NCBI GenBank assembly: GCA_000503195.1
Contig: AYSC01000014.1
Location: 1 to 64,000 of the forward strand
Origin: Blastomonas sp. CACIA14H2
GTDB taxonomy: Bacteria; Pseudomonadota; Alphaproteobacteria; Sphingomonadales; Sphingomonadaceae
Length of the DNA: 64,000 nucleotides
Reading direction: 5' to 3'
Shown here: piece by piece, positions 50,600-59,540 of the stretch
How positions within the stretch are numbered: position 1 is the stretch's first letter
How the letters are laid out: each line of letters starts with the position of its first letter
Translations under genes and position numbers: made by a program
The notes under the pieces: model-generated
Told to the model about the DNA's origin: nothing
Database searches by the model: none
Seen by the model: only the letters and a program-made list of their open reading frames with translations

Positions 50600-51577
50600 T
50601 CAAGCCGCCAGGCGCAGGAACGGCACCGGCTCGGTCGAGCGCAGGATGATCGGCTTGCCCGCGCTCGCCTCGAAGATCTCGCCGTCCAGGATGACCCGGC
50701 TGCGCGTGCGATCGCTGTCGATGCGGATCATGTCCTCGCGCGCCAGATGCACGCCGCGCCCGCGCCGCGTGCCGAAACGGCCCATCAGCGTGTCGATCAG
50801 CATCGTCGTCAGCCCGGCGCGGTTGTGCTCGACCGCGATGAACTTCATCTGCCCGGTGGGCGACGGCCCGCTTTCCGCGCGACTGCCGAGAAGCAGCTTT
50901 TCCAGCGTGGTGACCATCACCACGATGAAGCTGCCGTTGAGCTCGCCCTTCTGGAAATAGGAGATGCGCAGCGCCGATCGCGTGATCGGCAGAAACTTGG
51001 CGGTCAGCCCGAACAGCATCGTGAACAGCCCCGCGATCGCCGCGATGAAATGGCTGACCGAATTGGGAAGGCCCAGCGGATAGATTTTCTGGCGGCAGTA
51101 CAGGATGATCTCGGCGAGCCCCGCCCCGCCCATGAACATGCCGAGCACCGGACGCCCGTCCTCGCCATCGGACAGCGCGATCAGCTGGCGCACCACGATA
51201 TGGCTTTCCAGGTCGTTGCGCGCGATCTCGACGATCCGGTCGAGCGTCGGCAGCGGCTTGCCGCGTGCACCGAGGTCGAGCGCGATCAGGTTGGTCTTGC
51301 CGTTGGGCAGCACCGCGACCGCGGGCGGCGACTTGCCGAAATGGCCGCCATGATAGAGCTCGGTCAGCGTCGCCTGCACCGTGCCGTCACCGCCGTTGAT
51401 CACGAGCACGCGCGGCTTGACCAGCGCGATGGCGCGCAGCGCGTCAGCAATCTGGTGGACCTCTTCGACCTCGTAATGGAAGATGTCCGGGTTGCGCGCG
51501 CAATAATCGCGCACCGCCGGCAACATTGCCTTGTTGCCGGTCGAGCGCGGATTGGAAATGAGCGCAACGAGAGTCAT
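50600..51577 (-). CDS. Diacylglycerol kinase family protein (DagK/YegS type)
   Basis: 325-residue lipid kinase with the DAGK catalytic domain: VALISNPRSTGN at the N-terminus, VLVINGGDGTVQATLTEL (GGDGT ATP-binding motif, residues about 60-66), VAVLPNGKTNLIALDL. The C-terminal half is the YegS-like beta-sandwich ending VILDGEIFEASAGKPI. It phosphorylates diacylglycerol to phosphatidate at the inner membrane; sphingoid or other lipids are possible alternatives. It starts 5 bases after the DUF2141 gene. Confidence 0.85.
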   Translation of the reverse strand: MTLVALISNPRSTGNKAMLPAVRDYCARNPDIFHYEVEEVHQIADALRAIALVKPRVLVINGGDGTVQATLTELYHGGHFGKSPPAVAVLPNGKTNLIALDLGARGKPLPTLDRIVEIARNDLESHIVVRQLIALSDGEDGRPVLGMFMGGAGLAEIILYCRQKIYPLGLPNSVSHFIAAIAGLFTMLFGLTAKFLPITRSALRISYFQKGELNGSFIVVMVTTLEKLLLGSRAESGPSPTGQMKFIAVEHNRAGLTTMLIDTLMGRFGTRRGRGVHLAREDMIRIDSDRTRSRVILDGEIFEASAGKPIILRSTEPVPFLRLAA

Positions 51578-51582
51578 TCAGG

Positions 51583-52110
51583 TCATCCTATCGGCTTGAT
51601 CGTCATCCCCTGGCGGTAGTTCAGGACCACCTGGATGCGCGTAACGCCGGGACCCACCCGGATGGCGGTCTTGCCCGCAGAAGGCTTGAGGCTGAGCAGC
51701 GAGAGCGAGGGGTTGTTCGAGAAACCGCCGCCGTCGTTCCAGCCGGACTTGCCGCTGCCATCGACATCGTGGCGTACGGCAATGCCATAGGCGCCAGTGG
51801 CCGGAAGCGGCACGCAGAAGCTCATCCTGCCGCCACGCGGGGCGACGGCAGTATCGATGCGGTTGATCCACGCACCCTTTTCCAGCCAGCTCGCCTTGGT
51901 GGCGGGATAGGCCTGGACGCGGATTCGCCCCGTGTTCGCCTTGAAGCCGCTGACCGTCACATGCACCGCCGGGCCGTCCGCCCCGTCGGCACATTTGCGC
52001 ATGTCGTTGCCGATTTCCTGACGCTGCGCGCTGGCCACGGGCACCAGGCCCGCAAAGGCGATGCCGCCCGCAGCCAGACAAGCCAGTGATTTTGCCGCAA
52101 TTTTGAACAT
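51583..52110 (-). CDS. DUF2141 domain secreted protein
   Basis: 175 residues with signal peptide (about 1-28, LACLAAGGIAFAGLVPVASA). The domain has the DUF2141 pattern: VHVTVSGFKANTGRIRVQAY, GAYGIAVRHDVDGSGKSGWN (a D-x-D-x-S/G calcium-like loop) and GFSNNPSLSLLS. Role unknown; periplasmic or extracellular. First gene of the unit with the lipid kinase and the TAM41-like protein. Confidence 0.82.
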   Translation of the reverse strand: MFKIAAKSLACLAAGGIAFAGLVPVASAQRQEIGNDMRKCADGADGPAVHVTVSGFKANTGRIRVQAYPATKASWLEKGAWINRIDTAVAPRGGRMSFCVPLPATGAYGIAVRHDVDGSGKSGWNDGGGFSNNPSLSLLSLKPSAGKTAIRVGPGVTRIQVVLNYRQGMTIKPIG

Positions 52111-52238
52111 GACGTAATCGTTCCCAGAAGCTATAGCCGTGCCGCTCCGGATGGCGCGGACAAGGCCGATGAGCCCCCTTTACCATCTGCTTATGGGAAG
52201 CGTTTGCGGCCAAATCATGGTGACAGGGCGACAATAAG

Positions 52239-53450
52239 TTGAAATTGCTAACCGCCACAGACGCTTATATTGCCCGTCTCGTCTTCTTTCCGCTGGTCGG
52301 CACGCTGATCCTCGCGGCCATGCTGCTGGTGCTCGACAAGATGCTGCGCCTGTTCGACTTTGTCGCGGCAGAGGGCGGCCCGGTCAGCGTCGTGTGGCGC
52401 ATGCTTGCCAACCTGCTGCCCGAATATCTCTCGCTCGGCATCCCCATCGGCCTGCTGCTCGGCATCCTGCTCGCCTTTCGCAAGCTCGCCATGTCGTCGG
52501 AGCTCGACGTGTTCCGTGCCGTCGGCCTCAGCTACACCCGGCTGCTGCGCGTGCCGTACATGTTCGCGGTCGGGCTGATGCTCGTGAACCTCGCTCTGGT
52601 CGGTTATATCCAGCCCAAGGCGCGCTATGCCTATGAGGAACTGGGATTCGAGCTGCGCTCGGGTGCGCTGGGCGCGTCGATCAAGGTCGGCGAATTCACC
52701 CAGCTCGGCGACCGGATGACGCTGCGCATCGAGCAGAGCCGCGACGGCGGGCGCGAGCTTTACGGCATTTTCGTGCGCGCCGAGGCCCGGTCGGGCACCT
52801 CGCTCTCGGTCACGGCCGAACGCGGCAAGTTCCTCGCGACCGACGATCCCAACACCATCATCTTCCGCCTGACCAACGGCACCTTGGTGCACGATTCGCC
52901 GGGCTACCAGACGCCGCGCGTGCTGACCTTCAGCAACCATGACCTGCCGATCGATCTGCCCAAGATCGAATCCTTCCGCAGGCGCGGCGGCGGCAAGGAC
53001 CGCGAATACACCATTCCCGAGCTCGTCCGCATCGGCACCGATGCCAGCATCCCCGAAGCGCAGCGCAACCAGACGCGCGCCAATTTCCATTTCCGCATGG
53101 TCGAGGTGGTGATGATGCTGCTGATGCCGCTGCTCGCGGTGGCGCTGGCGATCCCGCCCAAGCGATCGACCTCGGCGCTGGGCGTGTTCCTGTCGATCGT
53201 GATGATCGTGACCTATCACAAGATCAACGAATATGGCGAGGATGTCGGTGCGCTGGGGCTGGTCGATCCGATCATCGCCCTGTGGGTGCCGTTCGCGCTG
53301 TTTTCGGCGCTGATCGGCTGGATGTACTATCAGGTGGCGTTCGTGCCCGGCGGCCAGCCGATCGGCGCGCTGGAAAAGGTCTTCGCCAAATCGGGCGCGG
53401 CGGTGCGCGGGCTGTTCAGCTTCGGCCGCAAGCGGTCCTTCCAGGAATAG
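52239..53450 (+). CDS. lptF: LPS export permease subunit LptF
   Basis: 403-residue inner-membrane permease of the LptBFG ABC transporter that lifts LPS from the inner membrane to the Lpt bridge. N-terminal YIARLVFFPLVGTLILAAML and LLPEYLSLGIPIGLLLGILLA, periplasmic beta-jellyroll (about residues 120-270), C-terminal membrane helices with MMLLMPLLAVALAIPPKRS. TTG start at 52239, with only a weak ribosome site. Divergent from the DUF2141 gene and 11 bp ahead of lptG. Confidence 0.92.
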   Translation: MKLLTATDAYIARLVFFPLVGTLILAAMLLVLDKMLRLFDFVAAEGGPVSVVWRMLANLLPEYLSLGIPIGLLLGILLAFRKLAMSSELDVFRAVGLSYTRLLRVPYMFAVGLMLVNLALVGYIQPKARYAYEELGFELRSGALGASIKVGEFTQLGDRMTLRIEQSRDGGRELYGIFVRAEARSGTSLSVTAERGKFLATDDPNTIIFRLTNGTLVHDSPGYQTPRVLTFSNHDLPIDLPKIESFRRRGGGKDREYTIPELVRIGTDASIPEAQRNQTRANFHFRMVEVVMMLLMPLLAVALAIPPKRSTSALGVFLSIVMIVTYHKINEYGEDVGALGLVDPIIALWVPFALFSALIGWMYYQVAFVPGGQPIGALEKVFAKSGAAVRGLFSFGRKRSFQE

Positions 53451-53461
53451 GCGCAAGCGCG

Positions 53462-54559
53462 ATGCATTTCGAATTCTTCCCCTCGCGCACCGTCGCCATC
53501 TACATGGCGCGCAAGTTCCTCACCAGCATCCTCGCGGTGGTGGCGCTGCTGTTCATCGTGCTGCAGTCGCTCGACCTGCTCGGCGAAAGCGGCAAGATCC
53601 TCGCCTATCCCGGCAACGGCCAGGCCGAGCTGCTGACCTATATCAGCTTGCGCGCGCCGCAGATCATCGATCTCGTCCTGCCCTTCTCGGTGCTGCTCGC
53701 GACGATCATCACGCTCGCGACTCTGAACCAGAACAGCGAGGTCGTGGCGATGAAGGCGGCGGGGCTTTCCGCGCATCAGGTGCTTGCGCCGCTGCTGATC
53801 GCCGCGCTCGGCGTCTCGGCGATCACCTTTGTCTTTTCCGAGCGCATCCTCACCCGCGCCACCGCCACGCTCGACGCCTGGGAAGCCGCCGATTTCGGGC
53901 CCATCCCGCGCGATTCCAACGTCAAGTCGAACATCTGGGTGCGCGAAGGCGACAATATCATCCAGGCCGATACGGTCGAAGGCCGGGGCAATGCGACACG
54001 GCTCACCGGCGTTTCGGTCTATCAACGCGACCGCCAGGGCGGCATGGCGCGGATCGTCAACGCGCGCGAGGGCACCTATACCGGCAAGGGCTGGAAGCTG
54101 ACCGACGCCACCCAGTTCGATGTCGCGACGGGGCAGAAACAGGCGCTGGGCGACATCGTCACCGCAGGCGATGTCCGGCCCGACCAGTTCACGCTGTCCA
54201 AGGTCAATGCCGATGGCCTGTCCTTCCCGCAGCTATGGACCGCGATCGCCGAGCTCAAGGCCGCCGGGCGCCCGACGGCCGCGCTCGAGGCCAATCTGTG
54301 GCACAAGCTGTCGGGTCCGCTATCGGCGCTATTGATGCCGCTTCTGGGCGCGGTCGCCGCCTTTGGCCTCGCGCGCTCGGGCCAGTTGTTCATCCGCGCG
54401 GTGATCGGCATGGCGCTCGGCTTTGCTTATTTCGTCGCGGACAATTTCGCGCTCGCGATGGGCAATCTGGGCGCCTATCCGCCGATCCTTGCGGCCTGGT
54501 CGCCCTTCTTCCTGTTCCTGATGGTCGGCGAGACCGTCCTCATCCGCACCGAGGAATAG
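53462..54559 (+). CDS. lptG: LPS export permease subunit LptG
   Basis: 365-residue partner of LptF. SRTVAIYMARKFLTSILAVV (first helix), APQIIDLVLPFSVLLATIITL, NSEVVAMKAAGLSAHQVLAPLL (coupling-helix region), periplasmic domain, then LSGPLSALLMPLLGAVAAFGLA. Eleven bases after lptF and 10 before the flippase, so one operon. ATG at 53462; upstream in-frame starts overlap lptF. Confidence 0.92.
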   Translation: MHFEFFPSRTVAIYMARKFLTSILAVVALLFIVLQSLDLLGESGKILAYPGNGQAELLTYISLRAPQIIDLVLPFSVLLATIITLATLNQNSEVVAMKAAGLSAHQVLAPLLIAALGVSAITFVFSERILTRATATLDAWEAADFGPIPRDSNVKSNIWVREGDNIIQADTVEGRGNATRLTGVSVYQRDRQGGMARIVNAREGTYTGKGWKLTDATQFDVATGQKQALGDIVTAGDVRPDQFTLSKVNADGLSFPQLWTAIAELKAAGRPTAALEANLWHKLSGPLSALLMPLLGAVAAFGLARSGQLFIRAVIGMALGFAYFVADNFALAMGNLGAYPPILAAWSPFFLFLMVGETVLIRTEE

Positions 54560-54569
54560 GCCGCAGCCC

Positions 54570-56108
54570 GTGGCCGCAGACACGCCCGATCCTGCAACCC
54601 CCGCCCCCGCCGTCAGCCGTGCCGATGTGGCGAGCGGCGCGGCGCTTTCGGGCCTGGCGCGCATGGGCGCGATCATCGAGATCGTCACCCAGCCTGCCTT
54701 CGTGTGGATGTTCGGGCTCGCCACCTATGGCAGCTATGTCGTGCTCTGGGCGGCGGTGAACGTGCTCTCGACGCTGACCACCTTGTCGCTGGCGCAGGGG
54801 CTGCAGCGCTCGATCCCCTCCGCCGCCAGCCGCGAGGCCGAACATGGCGTGGTGCGCTATGCGCTGCTGGTGACGGTGATCCCGTCCGCGTTCGTGGCCT
54901 TGTGCATCACGCTCGCCGCGCCTGCGATCGCGCCCCAATTCTCGGTCGAGCCGGCGATGCGCCCGCATCTGCCCGCGCTGATCGCGCTGTTCGTGTGGAC
55001 GCTGCCGCTGACGGTCGCGCTCGAGATCGCGACCGCTGCCGCGCGCGCGCGCCGCGCCTTCGGGCCCGAGATTCGCCTGCGTATCTTCTGGGAGCAGATC
55101 GCGCGGCTGATCGTCGCCGTCGCGCTCTATGCGCTGGGCGTACGGCTGTTCGGGCTGTTCATCGCGCATATCGTCTCGCTCGGCGTCACCGCCTGGCTCT
55201 CGGTGCGGCTGCTCGGGCGCTATTACGATCTCGGCCTGCTCTGGCGCGCGCCGATGCCGCCCGCCTTGCGCCATGACACGCTGAAATCGGGGCTGGCGAC
55301 GATGCCGCCCAATCTGGCGCGCCGCGCGTTCAACGATCTGCCGCCGGTGCTGCTGGGCCTGGCGCTGAGCGGCGGCGGCGGCGCGGTCGCGGCGGGACTG
55401 TTCGGCATCGCGCGCAAGATCGCCTCGGTGCCGCTGATCGTGCGCCAGACCTTTCTCTATGTCCTCGCGCCCTTGAGCGCCGCGCAGCGCGCCGCCGACC
55501 GGGCCCAGATCGCGCCGCTCTACCGCTTCGCCAACCGTATCGCGGCGATCATCGTGCTGCCGCTCACGGCGGTGATGATCGCCGGCGGCGATGCGACGCT
55601 GCTGCTCTTCTCGCCCGAGGCCGCCGATGCGCTGCCGGTGCTGATCGTGCTGCTGGTGGGCCGCGCGGGCGAGACGATCCTGGGCGCGGCGACCCCGATC
55701 GTCGAGATGACCAGCCACCGCCTGCTGCCGCTCGCCAATTCGATTGCCGGACTGGCAGTCGCGGGGCTGGTCGGCTGGCTGACGGTCGATGCCATGGGCG
55801 CGACCGGCATGGCGCTGGCGGTGAGCGCGGGCGTGATCGTGTCGAGCTGGGCGGCAGTGGCGGAACTGTGGATCAGCGATCGCCTCGGCCCGTTCGACCG
55901 CCATTTCCTGCGCGCGCTGGCTTGCGGGGTCGGCGGGTTTGGTGCGCTCTGGCTGATCGGCTGGCTCTTCCAGGGCCTGGGCATGGTGCCGCGCGCCGCG
56001 ATCCAGTTCGCCTGCTTCCTGCCGCTGGTGTGGCTCGGCCTCAAGTTCGGGCTCGATGCCGAGGACAAGGCCGCTCTGGGCAAGGCGGGGCGCAAACTCG
56101 CGCTGTGA
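54570..56108 (+). CDS. Polysaccharide/lipopolysaccharide flippase-like membrane protein (MOP superfamily)
   Basis: 512 residues with about 12-14 hydrophobic segments and no soluble domain, in the Wzx/oligosaccharide-flippase pattern (SGAALSGLARMGAIIEI at the start; FGIARKIASVPLIVRQTFLYV mid-protein). It probably moves a lipid-linked glycan across the inner membrane. GTG start 10 bases after the lptG stop suggests co-expression with LPS export. Confidence 0.8.
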   Translation: MAADTPDPATPAPAVSRADVASGAALSGLARMGAIIEIVTQPAFVWMFGLATYGSYVVLWAAVNVLSTLTTLSLAQGLQRSIPSAASREAEHGVVRYALLVTVIPSAFVALCITLAAPAIAPQFSVEPAMRPHLPALIALFVWTLPLTVALEIATAAARARRAFGPEIRLRIFWEQIARLIVAVALYALGVRLFGLFIAHIVSLGVTAWLSVRLLGRYYDLGLLWRAPMPPALRHDTLKSGLATMPPNLARRAFNDLPPVLLGLALSGGGGAVAAGLFGIARKIASVPLIVRQTFLYVLAPLSAAQRAADRAQIAPLYRFANRIAAIIVLPLTAVMIAGGDATLLLFSPEAADALPVLIVLLVGRAGETILGAATPIVEMTSHRLLPLANSIAGLAVAGLVGWLTVDAMGATGMALAVSAGVIVSSWAAVAELWISDRLGPFDRHFLRALACGVGGFGALWLIGWLFQGLGMVPRAAIQFACFLPLVWLGLKFGLDAEDKAALGKAGRKLAL

Positions 56109-56307
56109 CGCACGTTCGGCTGATTGCCCATGCAACCAAAGCCCGCTGGACCTTGTTCGCTTCTGATGGAAACAGAAGCGCGGTCCAGCTTTCTGTCGTG
56201 CCGTGATTTCCGAGCCGTGAAATGTTCCATTTCACTCGAAACCACTCTAGACCCGCATATCACAGACCGCGCGCACCAAGCGTGGCCGCAAGAGGAGCCC
56301 TGACCCG

Positions 56308-58131
56308 GTGATCGCCAACAAGTCTCTCGACCAGTTTGCCCGTTTCAACAATCTGCTCGACCTGTTCTTCGCGCGGGCGGACGAGCTGGGCGACAAGCCG
56401 TTTCTCTGGGCCAAGCGCGGCGGGGCCTGGACGCCGATCAGCTGGCGGCAGGCGGCGGGCCAGGTCGCGGAACTCGCGCATGCGCTCAAGGACATGGGGC
56501 TGCAGCGCGGCGACCGGGTGATGCTGGTGAGCGAGAACCGGCCGGAATGGTGCATTGCGGACCTCGCGATCATGGCCGCAGGCTGCGTCACCGTGCCGAC
56601 CTACACCACCAATACCGAGCGCGACCACCAGCACATTCTCGACAATTCGGGCGCGCGCGCGGTCATCGTCTCCGATTCCAAGCTGGCGCGCACCTTGCTG
56701 CCTGCGGTGCTGCGCGCTGGCAATGCGTGGCATGTGATCGGCATGGAACCGGTCAGGGTGGGTCAGGCGAGCCGCTTCCGTGCGCACAACTGGTCCGATC
56801 TGGTCACCGGCGATGATGCGCGCCAGGCCGAATTGCTGGCCCAGGTGCGCGCCGACGCCGCGACGCTGACGCGGCAGGACACTGCGTGCATCATCTACAC
56901 CAGCGGCACCGGCGGCGCGCCGCGCGGGGTGATGCAGCACCATGGCGCGATCCTGCACAATGTCGCAGGTCCCACCCGCGTGATCACCGAGGATTTCGGC
57001 TGGGACGAGGAGGTGTTCCTGTCGTTCCTGCCGCTCAGCCATGCCTATGAGCACAGCGCCGGCCAGTTCTTTCCGATCGGGCTGGGCGCGCAGATCTATT
57101 ATTCGGAAGGGCTCGAGAAGCTCGCGAGCAATATCGAGGAGGTGCGCCCGACGCTGATGGTCGTGGTGCCGCGCCTGTTCGAGGTGCTGCGCGCGCGCAT
57201 CCTCAAGCAGATCCAGAAGCAGGGCAAGGTCGCCAATTTCCTGTTCGAGCGCGCGATGGCGCTGGGGGAAAAGCAGCTCGCGGGCCGCGCCGGCATCGTC
57301 GACAAGCCGATGGACTTCATCCTGTCCAAGAGCCTGCGCCCCAAGATCCAGGCGCGGTTCGGCGGGCGGATCAAGGCGATGGTCTCGGGCGGCGCGCCGC
57401 TCAATCCGGAGATCGGCGTGTTCTTCCACGCGCTCGGGCTGACGCTGCTCCAGGGCTATGGCCAGACCGAGGCCGCGCCGATCATCGCGTGCAATCGGCC
57501 CAAGGTGGGGCTGAAGATGGACACGGTCGGTCCGCCGCTCGCCGATACCGAGGTGCGCATCGCCGAGGATGGCGAGATTCTGGTGCGCGGCGAACTGGTC
57601 ATGCACGGATACTGGCAGAACCCCGAAGAGACCGCGCGCGTGCTCAAGGACGGCTGGCTGCACACCGGCGACATCGGTTACATCGACGAGGCCGGGCGCA
57701 TCGCGATCACCGACCGCAAGAAGGACCTGATCGTCAACGACAAGGGCGACAATGTCTCGCCGCAAAAGGTCGAGGGCATGCTGACGCTGCAGCCCGAAAT
57801 CCACCAGGCGATGGTGGTCGGCGACCGGCGGCCTTATCTGGTCGGGCTGGTCGTGCCCGATCCCGAATGGACGATGGAATGGGCGAGCGCGCAGGACCTC
57901 AAGGTCGATTTTGCCGCGCTCCAGGCCAATCCGCAGTTCAAGGCGGCGGTGCGCGCGGCGATCGACCGGGTCAATGGCGATCTGTCGGTGATCGAGAAGG
58001 TGCGCCAGTTCAATTTTGCCGACGAGCCTTTCACCATCGAGAATGGCGAGATGACGCCGTCGATGAAGATCCGGCGGCATGTCATCCGCGGTCGGTATCA
58101 GGACCGGCTCGACAGTCTGTACAAGAGTTGA
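56308..58131 (+). CDS. Long-chain acyl-CoA synthetase (AMP-binding family)
   Basis: 607 residues, ANL superfamily: forms acyl-AMP then acyl-CoA. Visible: IIYTSGTGGAPRGVMQHHG (P-loop), FLPLSHAYEHSAGQF, GYGQTEAAPIIACN, GWLHTGDIGYIDEAGRIAIT and the hinge DRKKDLIVNDKGDNVSPQKV. Length and the insertion around LKQIQKQGKVANFLFERAMALG match FadD15-like long-chain enzymes. GTG start 199 bp after the flippase; the gap holds no gene that I can see. It could supply substrate for the dehydrogenases at 18-21 kb, but they are far away. Confidence 0.9.
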   Translation: MIANKSLDQFARFNNLLDLFFARADELGDKPFLWAKRGGAWTPISWRQAAGQVAELAHALKDMGLQRGDRVMLVSENRPEWCIADLAIMAAGCVTVPTYTTNTERDHQHILDNSGARAVIVSDSKLARTLLPAVLRAGNAWHVIGMEPVRVGQASRFRAHNWSDLVTGDDARQAELLAQVRADAATLTRQDTACIIYTSGTGGAPRGVMQHHGAILHNVAGPTRVITEDFGWDEEVFLSFLPLSHAYEHSAGQFFPIGLGAQIYYSEGLEKLASNIEEVRPTLMVVVPRLFEVLRARILKQIQKQGKVANFLFERAMALGEKQLAGRAGIVDKPMDFILSKSLRPKIQARFGGRIKAMVSGGAPLNPEIGVFFHALGLTLLQGYGQTEAAPIIACNRPKVGLKMDTVGPPLADTEVRIAEDGEILVRGELVMHGYWQNPEETARVLKDGWLHTGDIGYIDEAGRIAITDRKKDLIVNDKGDNVSPQKVEGMLTLQPEIHQAMVVGDRRPYLVGLVVPDPEWTMEWASAQDLKVDFAALQANPQFKAAVRAAIDRVNGDLSVIEKVRQFNFADEPFTIENGEMTPSMKIRRHVIRGRYQDRLDSLYKS

Positions 58132-58138
58132 GGGAGGG

Positions 58139-58762
58139 TCAGGCGGACCTGCGGCGGTTCCAAAGCTGCAGCCCGATCTCCGCGATCAGCAGCGGCCCGA
58201 GCCAATAGGCCCAGATGCCGAATGCCGGAGCGATCCCTTCCAGATCGTCCAGCCGCTGCGCCAGGCGGCAGAAGACGAAGGTCCAGGTCAGCACCATCGA
58301 GCGGATCATCCACATCTGGTGCGAACGCCACAACCTGCGGCTGCCCTGCCGCCAGCCCATCGAGGTCGCGACCAGCCATGCCACCGCCAGCGTGCCGGTC
58401 GCCCAGCCGCTCGCCGGATTGCGGTGCGGGTCGCTGATCGCGAGGAACAACGCGACGAACGCCATGGTCATCCCTGCGCCGACATAGGTGCAGCCGGTAT
58501 GGCGGTGATAATCGAACGCGGCGCGGGTCCAGCCCATGTAGAGCGCGAGGAAGCCCGAGACGAGCGTCAGAAACCCGGTCAGCGCGTGCAGAACGATCCA
58601 CAGGCTATGGTCGGCATGGGTCTGCTGCGCCCCGCCACCGAGCGCAGGCAGCACGTTGAGCCAGACCACAGGCAGCGTCGAGAGGATCGCCGCCCAGAAC
58701 AGCAATGCGGGCAGGGTCAGACCCGGTCGATGATCGATCGGCGGCCAGGCCTGGCTGGTCAC
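58139..58762 (-). CDS. DUF2306-like integral membrane protein
   Basis: 207 residues with about six transmembrane segments. Conserved-looking features: HALTGFLTLVSGFLALYMGWTR, HRHTGCTYVGAGM, RSHQMWMIRSMVLTW. These histidines and the W-M-I-R-S motif fit DUF2306, membrane proteins of unknown function that may bind haem. Converges on the acyl-CoA synthetase with 7 bp between stops. Confidence 0.6.
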   Translation of the reverse strand: MTSQAWPPIDHRPGLTLPALLFWAAILSTLPVVWLNVLPALGGGAQQTHADHSLWIVLHALTGFLTLVSGFLALYMGWTRAAFDYHRHTGCTYVGAGMTMAFVALFLAISDPHRNPASGWATGTLAVAWLVATSMGWRQGSRRLWRSHQMWMIRSMVLTWTFVFCRLAQRLDDLEGIAPAFGIWAYWLGPLLIAEIGLQLWNRRRSA

Positions 58763-58852
58763 GATGGCTCCCCCCTGTTGGTTTGCACCATCGTGCCTCA
58801 GGCCGGGAAGTGTCGCAACCCGGCTCGCTACTGCGCCATTCCCGTCACCCCC

Positions 58853-58925
58853 GCGAAGGCGGGGGTCCCGCTTTCATGGCAACGGTAGACGCACAAGCGG
58901 GATTCCCGCGTCCGCGGGAATGACG
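58853..58925. repeat. REP-like palindromic element (family B, copy 3)
   Basis: Outer arms CGTCACCCCCGCG and CGCGGGAATGACG, inner arms CCCGCTT and AAGCGGGA. Located 24 bp before the carD terminator. Confidence 0.85.
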
Positions 58926-58948
58926 ATGCGGGATAGTGGACCGAAAAT

Positions 58949-58990
58949 AGCAAGACCCCGGATCGGCCTCCACCGATCCGGGGTCTTGCT
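58949..58990 (-). terminator. Intrinsic terminator of carD
   Basis: Perfect 18-bp stem (AGCAAGACCCCGGATCGG and its complement) with loop of six bases. On the minus strand it is followed by TATTTT. It begins about 23 bp after the carD stop. Confidence 0.92.
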
Positions 58991-59012
58991 GAAACGTCGA
59001 TGACGAAAGCGC

Positions 59013-59540
59013 TTATTCGGCGGCTTCGTAGTATTGCGGCGCGGCAGCGTTCAGGATCTCGAGGATCTTCTTGAGCGCGGCGGGCTCGTCGGTCTTTTCC
59101 ATCGCGGCCAGTTCGCGCGCCAGGCGGCTCGAGGCGGCTTCGAAGATCTGCCGCTCCGAATAGCTCTGTTCGGGCTGGTCGTCGGGCCGGAACAGATCAC
59201 GGGTCACTTCGGCGATCGAGACCAGATCACCCGAATTGATCTTGGCTTCATATTCCTGCGCACGGCGCGACCACATGGTGCGCTTGACCTTGGGCTTGCT
59301 CTTGAGCGTTTCCATCGCTTCGCGCAGCGTCTTGTCCGAAGACAGCTTGCGCATGCCGATGCTTTCGACCTTGTTCACAGGAACGCGCAGCGTCATCCGT
59401 TCCTTTTCGAAGCGCAGCACGTACAGCTCGAGCTGCATGCCGGCAATTTCTTCCTTCTGAAGTTCCACAACACGGCCGACACCGTGCTTGGGATAAACCA
59501 CATAATCGCCTACATCAAAAGACAGCGCTTTGGCGGCCAT
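59013..59540 (-). CDS. carD: CarD-family transcription regulator
   Basis: 175 residues. The N-terminal RNA-polymerase-interacting Tudor-like domain reads FDVGDYVVYPKHGVGRVVEL and VLRFEKERMTLRVPVNKVES; the C-terminal helical DNA-contacting domain includes TLKSKPKVKRTMWSRRAQEYE and KINSGDLVSIAEVTRDLF. CarD stabilises open complexes at rRNA and other housekeeping promoters. Start supported by AAAGG eight bases upstream; terminator immediately downstream, so monocistronic. Confidence 0.93.
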   Translation of the reverse strand: MAAKALSFDVGDYVVYPKHGVGRVVELQKEEIAGMQLELYVLRFEKERMTLRVPVNKVESIGMRKLSSDKTLREAMETLKSKPKVKRTMWSRRAQEYEAKINSGDLVSIAEVTRDLFRPDDQPEQSYSERQIFEAASSRLARELAAMEKTDEPAALKKILEILNAAAPQYYEAAE

